Assembly (NCBI GenBank): GCA_039028155.1
Contig: JBCCIS010000021.1
Span: forward strand, 1-64,000
DNA: 64,000 bases
Reading direction: 5' to 3'
Origin: Pseudomonadota bacterium
GTDB lineage: Bacteria; Pseudomonadota; Alphaproteobacteria; SP197
Shown here in pieces: positions 35,687-44,286 of this stretch (within the stretch, counting starts at the first letter, position 1; each line of letters starts with the position of its first letter). The notes under the pieces are model-generated. The model was not told the origin of the DNA. It worked only from the letters and a program-made list of their open reading frames with translations, and did no database searches. A program made the translations under genes and the position numbers.

Positions 35687-36541
35687 ATGATCAAACCGCG
35701 CCGCAGCTTTATCTTCTCGCCGGGCCTGAGGCCCGACATGTTCCCCAAGGCGCTTGCCTCGGGCGCCGACATTGTCTGCGTCGAGCTGGAAGACGGTATC
35801 GCGCCGAAAGACAAGGACGCAGCACGCGCGAGGGCGCTTGCGCTGTTCGCCGAGCCCCAGGCCGATGACGGCGTCGAACGCATCGTGCGCATCAACAGCG
35901 TGCGCTCGGCCTTTGGCCTGGCGGATGTCGAAGCGGTGCTCGCCACCGACACGCCACCGCCGTCACTCATGCTGCCCAAGGTCATGACACCGGACGAGGT
36001 CATATGGCTGGACGACCTCCTGACCGAACGTGGCCATGAGACGCGATTGCACGTCATCATCGAGACCAATGCCGGCCTGGAGGTCGTGCACGACATCGCG
36101 CGCGCCAGCCCACGGATCGAGGCGTTGTTTTTCGGCGGCGTCGACATGGCGGCGGAACTGCGCTGCAAGAACGCATGGCGGCCGCTGCTCTATGCCCGCT
36201 CGCGCGTCGTGCACGCCGCTGCCCATGCGGGACTGGATGTGGTCGACGTGCCGTTTCTGGACCTTGAAGACCCCGACGGCATGGCGCGGGAGGCCGCGCT
36301 GGCGCGCGACCTCGGCTTCAGCGGCAAGGGTGCGATCCACCCCAAACAGATCGCCGCGCTCAATGACATCTTCACGCCGGACGCGGCGGCGGTCGAGCGC
36401 GCCAGGCGAATCACAACGGCATTCGAGGAAGCCGATACGGGCCTTGTCGTGGTCGACGGCAAGCTGATCGAGAAACCGGTCTTGCGCGAGATGTACCGGA
36501 TCCTGGCTATTGCCGATCGCATGGCATCCCAGGCGCGCTAA
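35687..36541 (+). CDS. CoA ester lyase of the CitE/HpcH family
   Basis: This 284-residue protein has RRSFIFSPGLRPDMFPKA, CVELEDGIAP with the metal-site acids, and FFGGVDMAAEL, followed by GKGAIHPKQI near the C-terminus. This is the pattern of citrate lyase beta and malyl-CoA/methylmalyl-CoA lyases. No citrate lyase partners are present, so it is more likely a stand-alone acyl-CoA lyase or thioesterase such as malyl-CoA or citramalyl-CoA lyase. The substrate is unresolved. Confidence 0.87.
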   Translation: MIKPRRSFIFSPGLRPDMFPKALASGADIVCVELEDGIAPKDKDAARARALALFAEPQADDGVERIVRINSVRSAFGLADVEAVLATDTPPPSLMLPKVMTPDEVIWLDDLLTERGHETRLHVIIETNAGLEVVHDIARASPRIEALFFGGVDMAAELRCKNAWRPLLYARSRVVHAAAHAGLDVVDVPFLDLEDPDGMAREAALARDLGFSGKGAIHPKQIAALNDIFTPDAAAVERARRITTAFEEADTGLVVVDGKLIEKPVLREMYRILAIADRMASQAR

Positions 36542-36610
36542 GATTTGGCGGGATCGTCACCAACGACAACAGCGGCGGCGTGACGCCGCCGGCGGGAAAG
36601 GACTAGGGCA

Positions 36611-37036
36611 ATGGGTGAACCTGTGACCGGCAGCTGTTTGTGTGGCGTCGTGACCTACGCGGTGAACCAGCAGCTGGGCGGTATCATCGCGTGCCACTGC
36701 ACGGACTGTCAGAAGGCCGCGGGTGCCGGTGCGTCCCACAACGTTGTGGTCAAAGCGGCGAACGTTGAGGTGACCGGCGGCGAGCCGAAGACCTATGCCA
36801 AGGTCGTCGACAGCGGGCGGACGCTGATCCGTACGTTCTGCGGCGATTGCGGGTCGCCGCTGTTCTCCCAGCGCAAGGAAACGCCGGAGATGATCGTGAT
36901 CAAGGCGGGCACGCTGGATGACAAGGCGGACCTGAATCTCGTCATGGATATATGGACCGACAGCGCGGTCGGTTGGATAGCCGACGATCCCGACGTCGAA
37001 AATCACCCCGGCAACCGGCCGGTGCCCAAGACCTGA
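36611..37036 (+). CDS. GFA family zinc protein, second copy
   Basis: This 141-residue protein has GSCLCGVVTYAV, CHCTDCQKAAG and TFCGDCGSPL, the three Cys groups of the GFA fold. It differs clearly in sequence from the GFA protein at 34996 and is closer to the common CENP-V/GFA group. The gap from the preceding lyase gene is 69 bases, so co-transcription is possible. Function unknown. Confidence 0.87.
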   Translation: MGEPVTGSCLCGVVTYAVNQQLGGIIACHCTDCQKAAGAGASHNVVVKAANVEVTGGEPKTYAKVVDSGRTLIRTFCGDCGSPLFSQRKETPEMIVIKAGTLDDKADLNLVMDIWTDSAVGWIADDPDVENHPGNRPVPKT

Positions 37037-37039
37037 CGT

Positions 37040-38683
37040 TCAGCGCGAGATCACCGGCAGCACGATATGCGAAGGCCTGGCCGCGTCGTGGTGAATCGTC
37101 TGTTGCGCCTTTCGCGTCGTCGCGCTGTGAGCGAATGGCGCATCCGTGTTGGGGTTCCTGTCATAGCGCGGGAAATCGCTGCTTGAGATCTCGATCCGCA
37201 GGCAGTGCCCGGCGGGAACCTCGTAGCTGACGGACCACATGTCGACATCAATGACGTAGACCTTACCGGGTTCGAGAAGCTGGCGGCCCGCATCTTGATC
37301 GCGCAATGCGGCGCGCTGGATGCCATCCTGGATCAGGTTGACCCGGCCGTCCGGGAAGACGTCAACGAGGGCGACCATAAAGTCAGTGTCGGGCGCGTCG
37401 CTCTCGATATGGAGGGTGGCTTTGAGCGGGCCGGTGATCTCGGACGGTTCGTTCAGCGGTTCGCTGGTAAAGGTCAGGACGTCGGGCCGCGCCTCGATCG
37501 ACTGACGATCGTCCATTGCCTGGCAGACGCGCCACGCATCTGTCCCTTCGCTCCACGCGACCGGGTCGGCGGGGTCGTAGGTGCAGTGGTCGGCTGGCTC
37601 GTCATCCGGCGCGTCGCGGTCCAGACGGCCGTCGTCCAAACTGTCCCCGGCCGAGCCGGCGCTGTGGAGGTACCAGGTCTGCAGTGCGCAGCCCTCGGGC
37701 GGCCAGGTATCGGCATCGCGCCATCCGTTGTCGGCGAGAGTGAAGTAGTGAACCAGACCCGCTGCGCCGAAACCGTTCTCTTGTTCTTTCAGATAACGAT
37801 CGAAGAAGCCAAGAAAGACCTGCCAGCGATGCTCGCGGTTGCCTTCTCCGAGCCGGTTGAGGCCGACCCGCTGTGTCGTGTCGGAGGTGCAGTAGTGATC
37901 CCACGGCCCGATCATCAGGTGGTTGCGGCGGGCCGACGGGTCGGCGTCGCGCAGCCATTGCCACTCTTCCAGCATGGGCCCGGTGAAGTTGTCGTACCAG
38001 CCCGTCCAATGCAGGACGGGTATGTCGATCGCCAGCATGGCGTCCAGCCGGTTGCGCGCGGTCCAATAGCGCATGGCGCGTTCGGGGTGCGCGATGACAT
38101 CGTCGAAGTAGCTGCAGGGAAGACCGGCCTGCTCGGCCATCTCGGCAAGCGGCAGGTGGCGCAGATCGAGTACGTCGGTGTCAGCCGCGATCCGGCCCAG
38201 CATGTAGATGCCCCAGATCCCCTCGCTGGCGAGCTTCAGACAGCCCGAACGGTAGCTCCAGTTGTAGCGGTCGAAACCCTGATTGCCCGGCGCGATGCAG
38301 ACCAGCGCGGGTGGTTTGAGCGAAGCCGCGGCAAAGCAGGTATAGCCGTAGTAGGAATTGCCCCACATGCCGACACGACCGTTCGACCACGGCTGATCGG
38401 CGATCCACTGCACGGTGTCGAATCCGTCCTTGGCCTCGGCGTCAATGTCGCTGGCGTCGAAGGTGCCGCCGGAGCCCCACTTGCCGCGCACGTCCTGCAC
38501 CACAAAGGCATAGCCGGCGTCATGCAGGCGATCGATCAGATCGGGCATGGTCCCGAACGACGTCGCCTTGCCATAGGGCACCCGCGACAGAACGGCGGGA
38601 AACGGACCGTCGCCGTCAGGCAGGTGAACATCCGTCGCCAGATCGACGCCGTCGCGCATCGCGACCATGGTGGTGTCCATCAC
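37040..38683 (-). CDS. CocE/NonD family hydrolase (copy A)
   Basis: This 547-residue enzyme has the alpha/beta hydrolase with nucleophile GNSYYG (Ser in G-x-S-Y-x-G), an N-terminal MRDGVDLATDVHLPDGDGPFP and a C-terminal jelly-roll X-Pro-dipeptidyl-peptidase domain (from about 400, ending RKAQQTIHHD.. PSHIVLPV). The family includes cocaine esterase and glutaryl-7-ACA acylase; these cut acyl or aminoacyl bonds. No signal peptide. It follows copy B after seven bases, forming a tandem pair with nearly parallel motifs. Confidence 0.88.
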   Translation of the reverse strand: MMDTTMVAMRDGVDLATDVHLPDGDGPFPAVLSRVPYGKATSFGTMPDLIDRLHDAGYAFVVQDVRGKWGSGGTFDASDIDAEAKDGFDTVQWIADQPWSNGRVGMWGNSYYGYTCFAAASLKPPALVCIAPGNQGFDRYNWSYRSGCLKLASEGIWGIYMLGRIAADTDVLDLRHLPLAEMAEQAGLPCSYFDDVIAHPERAMRYWTARNRLDAMLAIDIPVLHWTGWYDNFTGPMLEEWQWLRDADPSARRNHLMIGPWDHYCTSDTTQRVGLNRLGEGNREHRWQVFLGFFDRYLKEQENGFGAAGLVHYFTLADNGWRDADTWPPEGCALQTWYLHSAGSAGDSLDDGRLDRDAPDDEPADHCTYDPADPVAWSEGTDAWRVCQAMDDRQSIEARPDVLTFTSEPLNEPSEITGPLKATLHIESDAPDTDFMVALVDVFPDGRVNLIQDGIQRAALRDQDAGRQLLEPGKVYVIDVDMWSVSYEVPAGHCLRIEISSSDFPRYDRNPNTDAPFAHSATTRKAQQTIHHDAARPSHIVLPVISR

Positions 38684-38690
38684 GCCGCGC

Positions 38691-40439
38691 CTAGCGATGG
38701 ATTACCGGAAGGACGATGTGCGACGGCCGCGCGCCGTCATGATGGATTGTCTGCTCGGCCTTGATGGTGGTCGCGCTGTGACCATAGGTGCCGCCCGTGT
38801 TGGGGTTGCGGTCGTAGCGGTTGAAGTCGCTGCTGGAGATCTCGACGCGCAGGCGGTGGCCTTTCCCCAGCTGATAGCTGGTCGCCCACAGATCGATGGG
38901 CAGCGCATAATCCTCGCTAGGGTCAATCGGTTGCGGTGCTTTATCGGGGTCGCGGAAGCCGGTGCGCAAGATGCCGTCCTGGATCATGTTGACGCTGCCA
39001 TCAGGAAAGACGTCGCAGAGCACGACGGTGAAGTCCGTGTCGGTCGCGCTGGACGCTGCGTGCAGCGTCGCGGTGACGGGACCGGTCAGTTCCATCGGTT
39101 CGTCAAGCGGCGCGCTCGTGTAGACCAACACATCGTCGCGCGCCTCGATCGGACGCCGGTCGCCCATAGCGCCGGCGAGCGACCAGCAATCCCACTCGAG
39201 GCTCGCCGCGATCGGATTGTCGGGGTCGTAGACAAAGCGGTCGGCTGGTTCGTCGCCGGGCGGCTCCGGTGTCAAGGTGCCGTCGCCATCGGCCGTGTTC
39301 GCTTGTCCCGCGCTATGCAGATACCAGGCCTGGTAGTCCGTTCCCTGTAGCGGCCAGTCCTCGGCATCGCGCCAGGTGTCGGCGCCCAAGGTGAAATAGT
39401 GGATCGGACCGTTCTTGCCGAAGCCGTTGTCGAGCCCCATCAGGTAGTGGTCGAAGAACGCGACGACGTGATCCCATCGGTGAGGAAAGGCTGACGCGGG
39501 CACCGGCATCAGGCCGGCGCGGCCCAACTTGTCGGCGCTGCACTCGTGATCCCACGGACCGATCAGGACGTGGTTGTGACCCGCTGGCGCGTTGGCGTCG
39601 GCCAGCCTGCGCCAGTCCGCCAGCATCGGACCCAGATAGTTGTCGTACCAGCCGTCCCAGTGCAGTACCGGGATGCGGATGGTCTCATAACCGGCCAGCA
39701 GGCTGCGTTCCTGCCAGAACGGCGAGGGCACCGGGTTGGCGATGACCTGATCGAAATAGCTACTGGGGATGCCGGCGGCATTGGCCATCTCGGCCAGCGG
39801 CAGATGCCAGGGATCGATCTTTGAGAGGTCCTGGTACTCGCGCGCCATCATGGAGATCGCCCACATGCCGACCGTGTTCATCTGCAGGCAGCCATTGCGG
39901 AACGTCGCCGTGCAGCGGTTCATGGTGATGTCGCCGGGCGCTATGGCGACAAGTGCTGGATGACCGCTGACGCCGCCCGCGTAGCTGGTGAAGCCGAAAT
40001 AGGATTCGCCCCACATGCCGACCTTGCCGGTCGACCAGGTCTGGCCGGCAATCCAGTCGATGGTGTCATAGGCGTCGTTGACCTCGACCCCGCCGACATT
40101 GGGATCGAACGTGCCTTCCGATGCCCACTTGCCGCGCACGTCCTGGGCGACATAGGCGTAGCCCTTGGACGCGAAGTAGGCGCCGATGATCGGCATGTAG
40201 CAATAGGGTTCGGTCTTGCCGTAGGGCATGCGGGTCAGCACCGCCGGAAACGGGCCGTCGCCTTCGGGCAGGTAGACGTCAGTTGCCAGGCGCACGCCGT
40301 CGCGCATGGCGATCATCTGGTCGGACAGAACGTGCTCCAGCGACGCTCTGTCCGGCGTGTCCGTGGGCAACCGCTCAAACGGCGGCGGCGCCGTCTTCTT
40401 GTCCATCTCCGCCGCCAACCCACCTTCGACCGCTGCCAT
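38691..40439 (-). CDS. CocE/NonD family hydrolase (copy B)
   Basis: This 582-residue protein parallels copy A throughout: MRDGVRLATDVYLPEGDGP, nucleophile GESYFG, HWDGWYDNYLGPML, and the same C-terminal end PSHIVLPVIHR. It has an extra N-terminal leader of about 35 residues without a signal peptide. The close match to copy A, including the same final residues, shows tandem duplication. Start at ATG 40439; an upstream in-frame start at 40490 is less convincing. Its promoter shares the gap with a Fur-like box that faces the other gene. Confidence 0.87.
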   Translation of the reverse strand: MAAVEGGLAAEMDKKTAPPPFERLPTDTPDRASLEHVLSDQMIAMRDGVRLATDVYLPEGDGPFPAVLTRMPYGKTEPYCYMPIIGAYFASKGYAYVAQDVRGKWASEGTFDPNVGGVEVNDAYDTIDWIAGQTWSTGKVGMWGESYFGFTSYAGGVSGHPALVAIAPGDITMNRCTATFRNGCLQMNTVGMWAISMMAREYQDLSKIDPWHLPLAEMANAAGIPSSYFDQVIANPVPSPFWQERSLLAGYETIRIPVLHWDGWYDNYLGPMLADWRRLADANAPAGHNHVLIGPWDHECSADKLGRAGLMPVPASAFPHRWDHVVAFFDHYLMGLDNGFGKNGPIHYFTLGADTWRDAEDWPLQGTDYQAWYLHSAGQANTADGDGTLTPEPPGDEPADRFVYDPDNPIAASLEWDCWSLAGAMGDRRPIEARDDVLVYTSAPLDEPMELTGPVTATLHAASSATDTDFTVVLCDVFPDGSVNMIQDGILRTGFRDPDKAPQPIDPSEDYALPIDLWATSYQLGKGHRLRVEISSSDFNRYDRNPNTGGTYGHSATTIKAEQTIHHDGARPSHIVLPVIHR

Positions 40440-40544
40440 AGTGTTTTCCCCGCCTCGTCGTTTCTGTTTCAATTGTCGCCGGCCCGTCATGGCCTGGCCA
40501 TCTGTTTTGCGAGGGCGCCTTCAGATAGCCTTTTTCTGAGTATT

Positions 40545-40563
40545 GCGAATGCGAATTATTCTC
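40545..40563 (+). promoter_or_regulatory. Fur-like iron box
   Basis: GCGAAT-GCGAAT-T-ATTCTC has the three-hexamer F-F-x-R layout of the classical Fur box, and TGCGAAT-T-ATTCTCA (40550-40564) also fits the 7-1-7 form with one mismatch. It lies 45 bases before the GTG of the orphan gene at 40608, in the right place to repress its promoter, and about 106 bases from the start of the divergent CocE gene. Confidence 0.6.
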
Positions 40564-40607
40564 AGTATGGTGGTCGGAAGGCCATAAGAAAATTGGGGAA
40601 TGATCAC

Positions 40608-41132
40608 GTGCAGCCCATGCCGCAAGAGGATATCGAGACAGGCTGGCCAGAGTTGATGGCGGAGCTCGTTCTTGGCGAACGCTTTCTGGTTTGGTCGTTT
40701 CGCCGCTGGGTTCTTGGCCTGACTGAAAACGACGGCTCTCACTGGAACGCCGTCTGGCGTGAGTTCGATGGCCGCATGGAACAGCCGGATGGCCCTGTCG
40801 CCTTGGCCAACCTGGCCAAGCTGATCCGCGCATTGCAGCTCCACGCCCGCCGCCAGATCCAACACCACCACCCCTGCTGCCCATGCCTGGGCGCTGACGA
40901 GGCGTGGTTGGTGAACTTGGTCGCGTCCTGTCAGCATCGTCAGGGTGAATTGACCCGGAACCTTGCCGCCTGGATGGTCGCGCCGGAGGCCTCCGATGGC
41001 CTTGTCGAGGCAGGCAGCCGTCTGGCTTACATGATGTTGCGCCACGACCTGCATCTGCCCTATCGCGCGAGAACGCCAGCGGAAGGAACCTGGCAGCCGC
41101 AGCTTTCGTTGGCTGGCGGTTCCCTTCACTGA
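40608..41132 (+). CDS. Hypothetical protein behind a Fur-like box
   Basis: I do not recognise this 174-residue protein. It starts with GTG at 40608, with GGGGAA seven bases before it. It is soluble and helical with many Trp, His and Arg residues, and holds HHHPCCPCLGADE near residue 86, a His3/Cys3 cluster that could bind a metal, plus a later CQHRQ. Together with the Fur-like box this suggests an iron- or metal-responsive function. The window has no siderophore or TonB genes next to it, so the function cannot be named. Confidence 0.6.
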   Translation: MQPMPQEDIETGWPELMAELVLGERFLVWSFRRWVLGLTENDGSHWNAVWREFDGRMEQPDGPVALANLAKLIRALQLHARRQIQHHHPCCPCLGADEAWLVNLVASCQHRQGELTRNLAAWMVAPEASDGLVEAGSRLAYMMLRHDLHLPYRARTPAEGTWQPQLSLAGGSLH

Positions 41133-41212
41133 GGTAGCGGCTACGCCGTGCTAGTGGCGCTTCGCCGTCGGGACTGTGCTATGGACGACCGGCAGGCGGC
41201 CTCTAGGACAAC

Positions 41213-41770
41213 ATGCGCAAAATCCACATCACCGGTGCGTCGGGATCCGGGACGACGACACTTGGCCGCGCGCTTGGCGAACGGCTGGGGTGGGCGCATC
41301 TCGACAGCGACGACTTCTTCTGGGTCAAGACCGATCCGCCGTTTCAGACGAAGCGGGACACGCAGGAACGAACCGACTCACTGTTGGCGGCATTGGGCGC
41401 GGCGCCAGCTTGGGTCTTGTCGGGCTCGATCATGGGCTGGAGCAGACTGGAGCCGCCCGGCTTCGATCTGGTGATTTTCCTCAGTCTGCCCAGCGACGTT
41501 CGAATGGCGCGCCTGAGAGCCCGCGAGGAGGAGCGTTATGGCGCGGCAGCCCTGGAGCCGAACGGCGCCCAATATCAGGAGTCCGTCGATTTTCTCGCCT
41601 GGGCGGCGGCCTATGAAGAGGCCGAGACGGTCGGGCGGAACCGCATCGCGCACGAACGCTGGCTTGCCGAACAGACCTGTCCCATTCTGAGACTGGACAG
41701 CACGAATAGCGTCCAGCACAACGTAGAGGCGGTGGTTACGTGGCTTCATCGGTCGATAGATTGTTCGTGA
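41213..41770 (+). CDS. P-loop NTPase-like protein with an altered Walker A
   Basis: This 185-residue protein looks like a small adenylate-kinase/AAA-type P-loop protein: ITGASGSGTTTLG at the N-terminus, then LDSDDFFWVKTDPPF and a C-terminal RNRIAHERWL. The Walker A (GASGSGTTT, 8-16) has Thr where kinases have the catalytic Lys. I have seen the same G-TTT form in related kinase-like proteins, so it is probably family-typical rather than a defect. Substrate unknown; a small-metabolite or nucleotide role is only a guess. Confidence 0.75.
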   Translation: MRKIHITGASGSGTTTLGRALGERLGWAHLDSDDFFWVKTDPPFQTKRDTQERTDSLLAALGAAPAWVLSGSIMGWSRLEPPGFDLVIFLSLPSDVRMARLRAREEERYGAAALEPNGAQYQESVDFLAWAAAYEEAETVGRNRIAHERWLAEQTCPILRLDSTNSVQHNVEAVVTWLHRSIDCS

Positions 41771-41852
41771 GCAGGCAGCGCGGCGCATTGACCGGCCGGT
41801 CAGCCGTCGCCACGTTCGCCCGTGGGATCGGTTTATCGTTTTGGGAGCTTTT

Positions 41853-42803
41853 ATGTCCGTCTTAGACGTCGTCCCGCCGCCCGGCGCGAAGTTCACCGAT
41901 CCCGATATCACCGCCAAGGGCGAGCGCAGGGCGCATGTCGCTCTCAACCAACTCCAGACCCTTTGGATCAACACGGGCACGCTGTGCAACTTGGCCTGTG
42001 CCGGCTGCTACATCGAATCGAGCCCGCGCAACGACCGGTTGGTTTACATCACCGCCGACGAGGTCGCCGCCTACTACGACGAGATCGAACGAGACGGCCT
42101 GGCGACCGAGGAGATCGGTTTCACCGGCGGCGAGCCATTCATGAACCCGCAGTTCATGACCATGGTCGAGGATGCGCTCGTGCGCGGCTTCCGGGCCCTG
42201 ATCCTGACCAACGCCATGCGCCCCATGATGAAATGTGCCGACGAGCTGCTGGCGCTAAAGGAACGCTTCGGCGATCGCCTCATCGTGCGGGTTTCGGTCG
42301 ACCACTACACCCAGGATCTTCACGAGCTGGAGCGCGGTGCGCGTGCGTGGCAGACAACGTTGAACGGGCTGATCTGGCTGGCGCGCAACGGGTTCAGCAT
42401 TCACGTCGCCGGCCGCACCATGTGGGGTGAGGAAGAAGCCCGTCTGCGCGACGGCTTCCGTAAGCTGTTTGCCGAGAACGGCATCCCGGTCGACGCCGAC
42501 GATCCCGCGGCCATGGTCCTGTTCCCGGAAATGGACCTTGCCGCCGAAGTGCCGGAAATCACCGAAGCCTGCTGGGGCATTCTGGGCGTCCACCCCGATG
42601 ACATGATGTGCTCGAGCTCGCGCATGGTGGTGAAGCGCAAGGGTGCCGAACAGCCAGCGGTCGTCGCCTGCACCTTGCTGGCCTACGAGCCGGACTTCGA
42701 ACTGGGCGCGACGTTGGCCGATGCCAAGCGCTCGGTGAAGCTTAACCACCCCCACTGCGCCAAGTTCTGCGTCCTCGGCGGCGGCTCCTGCAGCAAGGCG
42801 TAG
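41853..42803 (+). CDS. Radical SAM protein of unknown function
   Basis: This 316-residue protein has the radical SAM cluster motif C45-x3-C49-x2-C52 (CNLACAGC) and a GGEPF motif (FTGGEPFMN) that binds SAM. Three further Cys at the C-terminus (HCAKFCVLGGGSC) may hold an auxiliary cluster, as SPASM/Twitch enzymes do. ATG 41853 is used, behind GGGAG. No substrate peptide or maturation partner is recognisable next to it. It might modify a peptide or small molecule; this is inference from fold only. Confidence 0.8.
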   Translation: MSVLDVVPPPGAKFTDPDITAKGERRAHVALNQLQTLWINTGTLCNLACAGCYIESSPRNDRLVYITADEVAAYYDEIERDGLATEEIGFTGGEPFMNPQFMTMVEDALVRGFRALILTNAMRPMMKCADELLALKERFGDRLIVRVSVDHYTQDLHELERGARAWQTTLNGLIWLARNGFSIHVAGRTMWGEEEARLRDGFRKLFAENGIPVDADDPAAMVLFPEMDLAAEVPEITEACWGILGVHPDDMMCSSSRMVVKRKGAEQPAVVACTLLAYEPDFELGATLADAKRSVKLNHPHCAKFCVLGGGSCSKA

Positions 42804-42816
42804 GTCTCCCTCGCCC

Positions 42817-44202
42817 CTAGGCCGGGATGATCTTCCCGGGGTTCATGATGTTCTGAGGATCGAGCGCTTGCTTGAGCTGGCGCATGACGGCCACGGCTTC
42901 ACCGTGTTCGGCCTGCAGGTACTTCATCTTGCCGAGCCCGATGCCGTGTTCGCCAGTCGAGGTGCCGCCCATCGCCAACGCGCGCATGACCAAGCGTTCG
43001 TTGAGCCGCTCTGCCTCGGCCAGCTCCTTGGGATCGTCGGGATCGAGCAGAAAGGCCAGATGAAAGTTGCCGTCGCCGACATGGCCGACGAGCGGCGCGA
43101 TCAAAAAGCTCTCGGCAAGATCCGCCTTGGTCTCGACGATACAGGCGGCCAGTTTGGAAATCGGCACACAAACATCGGTCGCCCAAAACGAGCAGCCCGG
43201 CCGTAGCGCCTTGTCGGCATAGACCGCGTCGTGACGGGCCTGCCACAGTTTGTTGCGGTCCTCCTGATGCGCCGTCCACTGAAAATCACCGCCGTCGAAC
43301 TCGTGCGCGATGTCGCCGAACCGTTCGGCCTGCTCGGTGACACCCGCCTCGGTGCCGTGGAACTCCAGGAACAGTGTCGGCGCCACCTTGTAGTCGAGGC
43401 CAGAGTAACGGTTGATGGCGTCTAGCTGGACTTCGTCCAGCAGTTCGATGCGCGCGACGGGAATGCCCATCTGAATAGTCGCGATCACGGCGTCGACGGC
43501 GCCTTCGATGGTGTCGAAGCTTACGACCGCGGCGCTGATTGCCTCGGGAATACCGTGAAGCCGCAAGGTGATCTCGGTGATGATGCCAAGCGTTCCCTCG
43601 GACCCGACGAACAGTCGGGTCAGGTCATAGCCCGCCGACGATTTGCGCGCGCGCCTGGCGGTCCGGATCAGGCGGCCGTCGGCCAAGACCACATTCAGCG
43701 ACAGGACATTCTCGCGCATGGTGCCGTAGCGCACCGCGTTGGTGCCCGAGGCACGGGTCGCGGTCATGCCGCCAAGCGAGGCATCGGCGCCGGGGTCGAT
43801 GGGAAAGAAGAGACCGCTATCGCGCAGGTGTTCGTTGAGCTGCTTGCGGGTCACGCCCGGTTCGACCCGGCAGTCCAGATCCTCGGCGTTGACCTCCAGC
43901 ACGCGGTTCATCGCCATCATGTCGATCGAGACGCCGCCTTTGACGGCCTGAACATGGCCTTCCAGCGAAGTGCCGGTGCCAAAGGGCACGACAGGCGTGC
44001 CGCTGGCGGCGCACAGCTTGACGATTTCGGCCACTTCCTCGGCGTTCTCCGGGAAGCAAACGGCGGCCGGGGCTTCGGTCGGATGCCAGCCCTCGTCATG
44101 GCCGTGCTGTTCGCGCACGGCTTCGGCAGTGCTGACGCGATCCCCCAAAAGCGCCTTAATGTCGTCGTAAAGCGTCGGTGCTAGCTTCGGATGTGATGTC
44201 AT
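42817..44202 (-). CDS. FAD-linked 2-hydroxyacid dehydrogenase (GlcD/Dld type)
   Basis: This 461-residue flavoprotein has the PCMH-type FAD site VPFGTGTSLEGHV, GADASLGGMTATRASGTNAV, and the C-terminal HVGDGNFHLAFL and GTSTGEHGIGLGKM, all typical of D-lactate dehydrogenase (cytochrome)/glycolate oxidase subunit GlcD. It oxidises a D-2-hydroxyacid and passes electrons to the respiratory chain. No GlcE/GlcF genes follow, so it is more like a single-chain D-lactate dehydrogenase. Confidence 0.9.
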   Translation of the reverse strand: MTSHPKLAPTLYDDIKALLGDRVSTAEAVREQHGHDEGWHPTEAPAAVCFPENAEEVAEIVKLCAASGTPVVPFGTGTSLEGHVQAVKGGVSIDMMAMNRVLEVNAEDLDCRVEPGVTRKQLNEHLRDSGLFFPIDPGADASLGGMTATRASGTNAVRYGTMRENVLSLNVVLADGRLIRTARRARKSSAGYDLTRLFVGSEGTLGIITEITLRLHGIPEAISAAVVSFDTIEGAVDAVIATIQMGIPVARIELLDEVQLDAINRYSGLDYKVAPTLFLEFHGTEAGVTEQAERFGDIAHEFDGGDFQWTAHQEDRNKLWQARHDAVYADKALRPGCSFWATDVCVPISKLAACIVETKADLAESFLIAPLVGHVGDGNFHLAFLLDPDDPKELAEAERLNERLVMRALAMGGTSTGEHGIGLGKMKYLQAEHGEAVAVMRQLKQALDPQNIMNPGKIIPA

Positions 44203-44286
44203 GGCCCAAGACTAGTCGAAACCGATGTCGTTGTCGTTACGGGGCGCAGACACCGGCCGATTTCTTTAGGTAGACGAGGGAGCACC

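Noticed and set aside
37205-38764. 519-codon plus-strand frame opposite CocE copy A
   Set aside because: Antisense to a gene with a complete nucleophile motif and C-terminal domain; no family similarity.
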